From positions 868,001 to 932,000 of the forward strand of contig NZ_JADPFC010000001.1 in assembly GCF_015668195.1 (NCBI RefSeq): a stretch of 64,000 bases of DNA. The letters run 5' to 3'. The notes beneath the pieces were generated by a model that made no database searches, had not been told where the DNA came from, and was given only the letters and a program-made list of their open reading frames with translations. The DNA comes from Romboutsia_C sp015668195 (GTDB taxonomy: Bacteria; Bacillota; Clostridia; Peptostreptococcales; Peptostreptococcaceae). The translations under genes were made by a program, and so were the position numbers. Below, one piece after another: positions 60,265 to 64,000 of this stretch; position 1 is the first letter of the stretch; the number at the start of each line of letters is the position of its first letter.

Positions 60265-61359
60265 TTATTTTGAGTCTTTAATATTTATCTGATTGTTTAT
60301 GTATTTACCCAAACAAATTTTTATTAATGCTGCAAAAGGAACAGACAAAAAAACACCTAATACTCCAAATAATGAACCCCCTATAAGTACTGCAGATATG
60401 ACCCAAAGTGGACTAAGTCCAACTTGATCTCCCATAATCTTAGGTCCGATTATATTTCCATCTATTTGTTGAAGAATAAAAATAAATACAAATACCCAAA
60501 GTGCCTTAAGAGGACTATAAAGAAAAGTCATAGAAATAGGTAGTATAGCTCCTATAAATGGACCGAAGTAAGGTATTATGTTAGTTAAAAAAACTATAAA
60601 TGATAAAAATATAGCATTATCAATTTTAATTAAAAACTTAAATCCTAAAAAAGCTAGTATTCCTATTATTAATGAGTCTAATATTCTACCAACTATATAA
60701 TGATAAAATATATAATTAGAGGTTTTAAAAAATTCTATAAAAGAATTAGCTTTTCTGGTAGTGGTAATAGCGTATAATAAATTCTTACAACCTAGTATTA
60801 TCTTTTCTTTATCATATAAAATATAAAAAGATAATATAAGCCCCATTAAAATATTAAAAAATAAAGAAGTTATACTAAGTATATAATTCAAAATATCAGT
60901 AGAAGTTTTTGACGATAAATTATTAAGTTCTTTTAATAGTATATTTAATCCATCTTCTATTTTATATATCAATAATTTTAAGAGATCTAAATTTGATATA
61001 TGCTTAGTAAGTACTGTCTCTAAAGTATTTATACAATAAGGTATCTCCTTTAATAAAGTGCTTAATGTATTTATTAAAGAGGGGATTATCATATTAGCAC
61101 AGATAGATACTAATGATAAAATACCAATATAAGATATTAAAAGACTTAAAATTCTTTTAATATTAAACTTTTTTTCAAGAAATACCATCAATGGATCTAT
61201 CAAGAGAGAAAATAAAATACCTATAAAAAAAGGACTTAGAATCATGAATAAACCCTTTATATTAGATAATAAATTCTCTGGCGAATCTATAAATTTATAT
61301 ATAAGTATAGTTATAAAAGCTATAAATACATAATACTTTATATTTTCCTTTGAAATCAT
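60265..61359 (-). CDS. AI-2E family transporter
   Basis: The 364-residue protein has about eight membrane helices and the family signature segments LSLLIDPLMVFLEKKFNIKR, TNIIPYFGPFIGAILPISMT and PKIMGDQVGLSPLWVISAVL. Despite its name the family includes varied permeases (for example sodium/proton exchangers). The substrate is unknown here. GGAGAAT precedes the ATG. Confidence 0.9.
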   Translation of the reverse strand: MISKENIKYYVFIAFITILIYKFIDSPENLLSNIKGLFMILSPFFIGILFSLLIDPLMVFLEKKFNIKRILSLLISYIGILSLVSICANMIIPSLINTLSTLLKEIPYCINTLETVLTKHISNLDLLKLLIYKIEDGLNILLKELNNLSSKTSTDILNYILSITSLFFNILMGLILSFYILYDKEKIILGCKNLLYAITTTRKANSFIEFFKTSNYIFYHYIVGRILDSLIIGILAFLGFKFLIKIDNAIFLSFIVFLTNIIPYFGPFIGAILPISMTFLYSPLKALWVFVFIFILQQIDGNIIGPKIMGDQVGLSPLWVISAVLIGGSLFGVLGVFLSVPFAALIKICLGKYINNQINIKDSK

Positions 61360-61538
61360 AATATTCTCCTTAAAAATTTACTTAAATTAGATATATTAAT
61401 AGTATTTCATATAAATGAAAAAAAATTAGGGTTTTGTTTTTAATAACAATGTATTATTATATATAATTGTAATAATAAAAAAAAAGTCTTATATCAGTGA
61501 ATTATTAGAATGACAAAATATTAAAGAGAAGGTGTAAT

Positions 61539-62255
61539 ATGAGGATAAATAAATATATAGCGTCTTGTGGTATAGCATCAAGAAGAAAAGCTGAAGAACT
61601 TATAAATGATGGTAGAGTTAGTGTAAATGGAAAAATTATAACAGAATTATCATTTCAGGTAGATGAAGTTAAGGATATAGTAGAAATAGATGGAGAAAAA
61701 ATAGGATTAGATGAAAAAGAAGTATACATAGTTTTAAATAAACCAGAAGGATATATAACGACAGTAAAAGATCAATTTGACAGACCAAGTGTACTTGATT
61801 TAATAACTGATATAAAAGAAAGAATATATCCTGTTGGAAGACTAGATTATGAAACTAGTGGATTATTACTTCTTACTAATGATGGTGATTTAACTTATAA
61901 ATTAACTCATCCAAAACATGAGATAGATAAAACCTATATGGCAATAGTAAAAGGTGTACCAACTAATGAAGAAATAGAAAACTTTGAGAAAGGTTTGTAT
62001 ATAGAAGATTATAAAACAGCACCTGCTAAGTTTAAAATAGTAAAAATAAATGAAGAGAAAAATTATTCAATATGTCAAATAAAAATACATGAAGGTAGAA
62101 ATAGACAAGTAAGAAAGATGTGTAGAGCTATAAATCATCCAGTACTTAGACTTAGAAGAGTTGCTATGGGTAAAATAACTTTAAAAGAAACTGAAGTAGG
62201 AAGCTACAGACACTTAACTAATGATGAGATAAAGTACTTAAAGGGTATAAAGTAG
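61539..62255 (+). CDS. RsuA/RluB/RluE-type rRNA pseudouridine synthase
   Basis: The 238-residue protein has an N-terminal S4 RNA-binding domain (MRINKYIASCGIASRRKAEE) and a catalytic domain with the aspartate motif YPVGRLDYETSGLLLLTNDG and the late EGRNRQVRKM segment. It isomerises a uridine in ribosomal RNA; 23S (RluB-like) is most likely for a Firmicute. Seven bases separate it from the methyltransferase gene, so they form an operon. Confidence 0.92.
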   Translation: MRINKYIASCGIASRRKAEELINDGRVSVNGKIITELSFQVDEVKDIVEIDGEKIGLDEKEVYIVLNKPEGYITTVKDQFDRPSVLDLITDIKERIYPVGRLDYETSGLLLLTNDGDLTYKLTHPKHEIDKTYMAIVKGVPTNEEIENFEKGLYIEDYKTAPAKFKIVKINEEKNYSICQIKIHEGRNRQVRKMCRAINHPVLRLRRVAMGKITLKETEVGSYRHLTNDEIKYLKGIK

Positions 62256-62262
62256 GTGAATT

Positions 62263-62844
62263 ATGATAAAAGCTAAATATTTAACTAAGGTAATAGACAT
62301 AAATAAATTGTATTTAGAACAAATAATAAATGAGGGCGATATAGTCGTAGATGCTACTATGGGTAATGGATACGATACAACATATCTTGCTAAGAAAGTA
62401 GGAGAAAGTGGTTTTGTATACAGCTTTGACGTTCAAGAAGAAGCTATACAGTCAACATCAAAAAAGTTAGAAAAAGAAGGTTTATCTTCTAGGGTAAAAC
62501 TTATTTTAGATGGTCATGAAAACATGGACAAATATATTGATAAAGAAATTTCATGTGTTGTATTTAATTTAGGGTATTTACCAAGGGCTAAACATATGAT
62601 TACAACAAAACCAAATACAACAATAAAGGCTATAGAGAATAGCTTAAAGCTACTTAAGCCTCATGGTGTAATAAGTCTTGCAATTTATACAGGACATGAA
62701 GGTGGATTAGAAGAAAAAAATTGTGTGCATAATTTTGTTAAAAACTTAAACCAAAGTGAATTTAATGTATTAGAATGTAAATTTATAAATCAAATAAATA
62801 ATCCACCAGAGCTTATTTTAATAGAAAAGAAAAAAGAATATTAA
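62263..62844 (+). CDS. mnmM: MnmM/YtqB-like SAM methyltransferase
   Basis: The 193-residue protein has the SAM-binding motif VVDATMGNGYDTTYLAKKVG and VVFNLGYLPRAKHMITTKP, typical of the YtqB (rRNA_methylase PF06962) family. B. subtilis YtqB/MnmM methylates the aminomethyl group of wobble uridine in tRNA. AGTAGGTGAA precedes the ATG. Co-transcribed with the pseudouridine synthase. Confidence 0.8.
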   Translation: MIKAKYLTKVIDINKLYLEQIINEGDIVVDATMGNGYDTTYLAKKVGESGFVYSFDVQEEAIQSTSKKLEKEGLSSRVKLILDGHENMDKYIDKEISCVVFNLGYLPRAKHMITTKPNTTIKAIENSLKLLKPHGVISLAIYTGHEGGLEEKNCVHNFVKNLNQSEFNVLECKFINQINNPPELILIEKKKEY

Positions 62845-62870
62845 GCCATGCTTTAAGCATGGTTTTTTTA
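62845..62870 (+). terminator. Terminator of the RNA-modification operon
   Basis: CCATGCTT pairs perfectly with AAGCATGG and is followed by seven T residues. Confidence 0.92.
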
Positions 62871-63106
62871 GATGATTTATTTAAAAAATATTTCTTAAAA
62901 AGAATTAATTATATGATGCTAGATAAAAATAAAATTATATATGTTTTTATACAAAATCTTTAAATGAGTATTTAAAATATATATGTAAAAGTGGTATAAT
63001 AATATTCGATGCTCAATCAGACATTAAAAATACAGAGAATTTGAATATAGAGGCATTTCTAAAAGAATTTAGAAATTTTGATAATATAAATTATAAGGAG
63101 AAAGAA

Positions 63107-63979
63107 ATGGAAGATACTAGAGACTTAAAAGATAGTAAAAAACTTATCTCAGACATACAAGCACAATATCCAAGACTTAGTAAAGGGCAAAAGCTAATAG
63201 CTCAATATATACTATCAAACTATGATAAAGTAGCTTTTATGACAGCTTGTAAATTGGGGGAAACAGTAGGGGTTAGTGAATCTACAGTAGTCAGATTTGC
63301 AAATGCACTAGGTTATTCTGGATATCCTAAACTTCAAGAAGCACTACAAGAACTTATAAAAAATAAGCTTACAACAGTTCAAAGAGTGGAAATGGCAAAA
63401 GAATATTCAGATGATAGTACAATACTTAATAAAATACTAAAAGGCGATATAGATAATATAAAATCAACGCTAGAAACAATAGATGAAAAAGCATTTGAGG
63501 AATCTGCAAATAAGATACTTAAAGCCAGAAAAATATATATATTAGGTATGAGAAGTTCATTTACTATAGCTCAATATTTAGGCTTTTACTTAGATATAAT
63601 ACTTGATAACGTTCATATAATAAGAATGGATATGGGAGATGCATTTGAACAAATAGTAAAAATAAATGAAGAAGATGTAATAATAGCTATAAGCTTCCCA
63701 AGATATTCTAAAAAGTCATATCAAATAGTAAGCTATGCTAAAGAAAAAGGAGCTCATATAATATCATTAACAGATAGTTTATTTGCGCCAGTTGCATCTT
63801 TAGCAGATGATGTATTATTAGTAAAAAGCAATATGGCATCATTTGTCGATTCACTAGTACCTGCATTAAGTATAGCTAATGCGTTAATAGTATCTGTTGG
63901 TATGAAAGAAAAAGAAGATATAAAAGAACACTTTAGTGATTTAGAAAAAATTTGGGATCAATATTCCGTTTATGAATAG
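63107..63979 (+). CDS. MurR/RpiR family transcriptional regulator
   Basis: The 290-residue protein has an N-terminal HTH_6 domain (YPRLSKGQKLIAQYILSNYD, GVSESTVVRFANALGYSGYP) and a C-terminal SIS sugar-phosphate-binding domain (YILGMRSSFTIAQYLGFYLD, EDVIIAISFPRYSKKSYQIV). It should regulate a sugar or amino-sugar pathway encoded beyond the window. I choose ATG 63107 after AAGGAG; an upstream TTG at 63041 has no ribosome site. Confidence 0.9.
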   Translation: MEDTRDLKDSKKLISDIQAQYPRLSKGQKLIAQYILSNYDKVAFMTACKLGETVGVSESTVVRFANALGYSGYPKLQEALQELIKNKLTTVQRVEMAKEYSDDSTILNKILKGDIDNIKSTLETIDEKAFEESANKILKARKIYILGMRSSFTIAQYLGFYLDIILDNVHIIRMDMGDAFEQIVKINEEDVIIAISFPRYSKKSYQIVSYAKEKGAHIISLTDSLFAPVASLADDVLLVKSNMASFVDSLVPALSIANALIVSVGMKEKEDIKEHFSDLEKIWDQYSVYE

Positions 63980-64000
63980 GTTTAAAATAAGCAATATACT

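Overview
The window is AT-rich DNA with dense short spacers, AGGAGG-type ribosome sites and many U-run terminators. It looks like a Clostridia chromosome. Cell-wall-binding repeat 2 (CWB2) modules in two proteins (46.2-46.7 kb and 49.3-51.2 kb) point to the Peptostreptococcaceae (Clostridioides, Paeniclostridium, Paraclostridium group). Genus is inference only.

Layout. (1) 1-8.5 kb is chromosomal: the end of a dicarboxylate/amino-acid symporter, a YihY membrane protein, a diguanylate cyclase, YaaA, an LUD-domain protein, a lipid kinase, glutaminyl-tRNA synthetase, a VTT/DedA-like membrane protein and a permuted papain-fold protein. (2) About 8.5-56.7 kb is inserted DNA. An 18-bp direct repeat lies at 8507-8524 and 56692-56709. 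ACTGAC-type direct repeats lie just inside both ends, and a tyrosine integrase sits next to the left end. (3) 56.8-64 kb is again chromosome-like: a membrane-anchored protein of unknown role, a winged-helix-like protein, a TPR lipoprotein, an AI-2E family permease, an RsuA/RluB pseudouridine synthase, an MnmM-like methyltransferase and an RpiR-type regulator.

The left 38 kb of the insertion (8.7-46.7 kb) is an essentially complete siphophage-type prophage. The lysogeny module is integrase, S24 repressor, Cro-like protein and Rha/ORF6C antirepressor. Next come YqaJ exonuclease with RecT, a DnaD-type initiator carrying iterons inside its gene, a DnaC-type loader, many tiny early genes, SSB, a ThyX-like protein, a VRR-NUC nuclease and an ArpU/RinA-like late regulator. 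The late genes follow in canonical order: TerS, TerL, portal, MuF-like head protein, scaffold, capsid, connectors, tail tube, tail chaperones, tape measure, Dit, Tal, fibres, a second tyrosine recombinase, holin and amidase. The right 10 kb carries accessory and plasmid-like genes: a secreted bacteriocin-like protein, a CWB2-metallo-beta-lactamase protein, a PH-domain protein, pilin-like membrane proteins, a VirD4/HerA-type ATPase and a replication initiator with its own iterons and DnaA boxes.

The most notable signals are these. A probable programmed +1 frameshift (CCC.UAA plus a downstream hairpin) adds a Rho-N-like tail to the major capsid protein. A second probable +1 shift (UUU.CGU) joins the tail chaperones. 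An in-frame amber codon lies inside the MuF-like gene. A tRNA-like acceptor/T-arm minihelix lies upstream of the terminase. An intercistronic RNA motif occurs twice with covarying stems. Finally, the attachment-site evidence puts a phage and a plasmid-like replicon inside one pair of ends.
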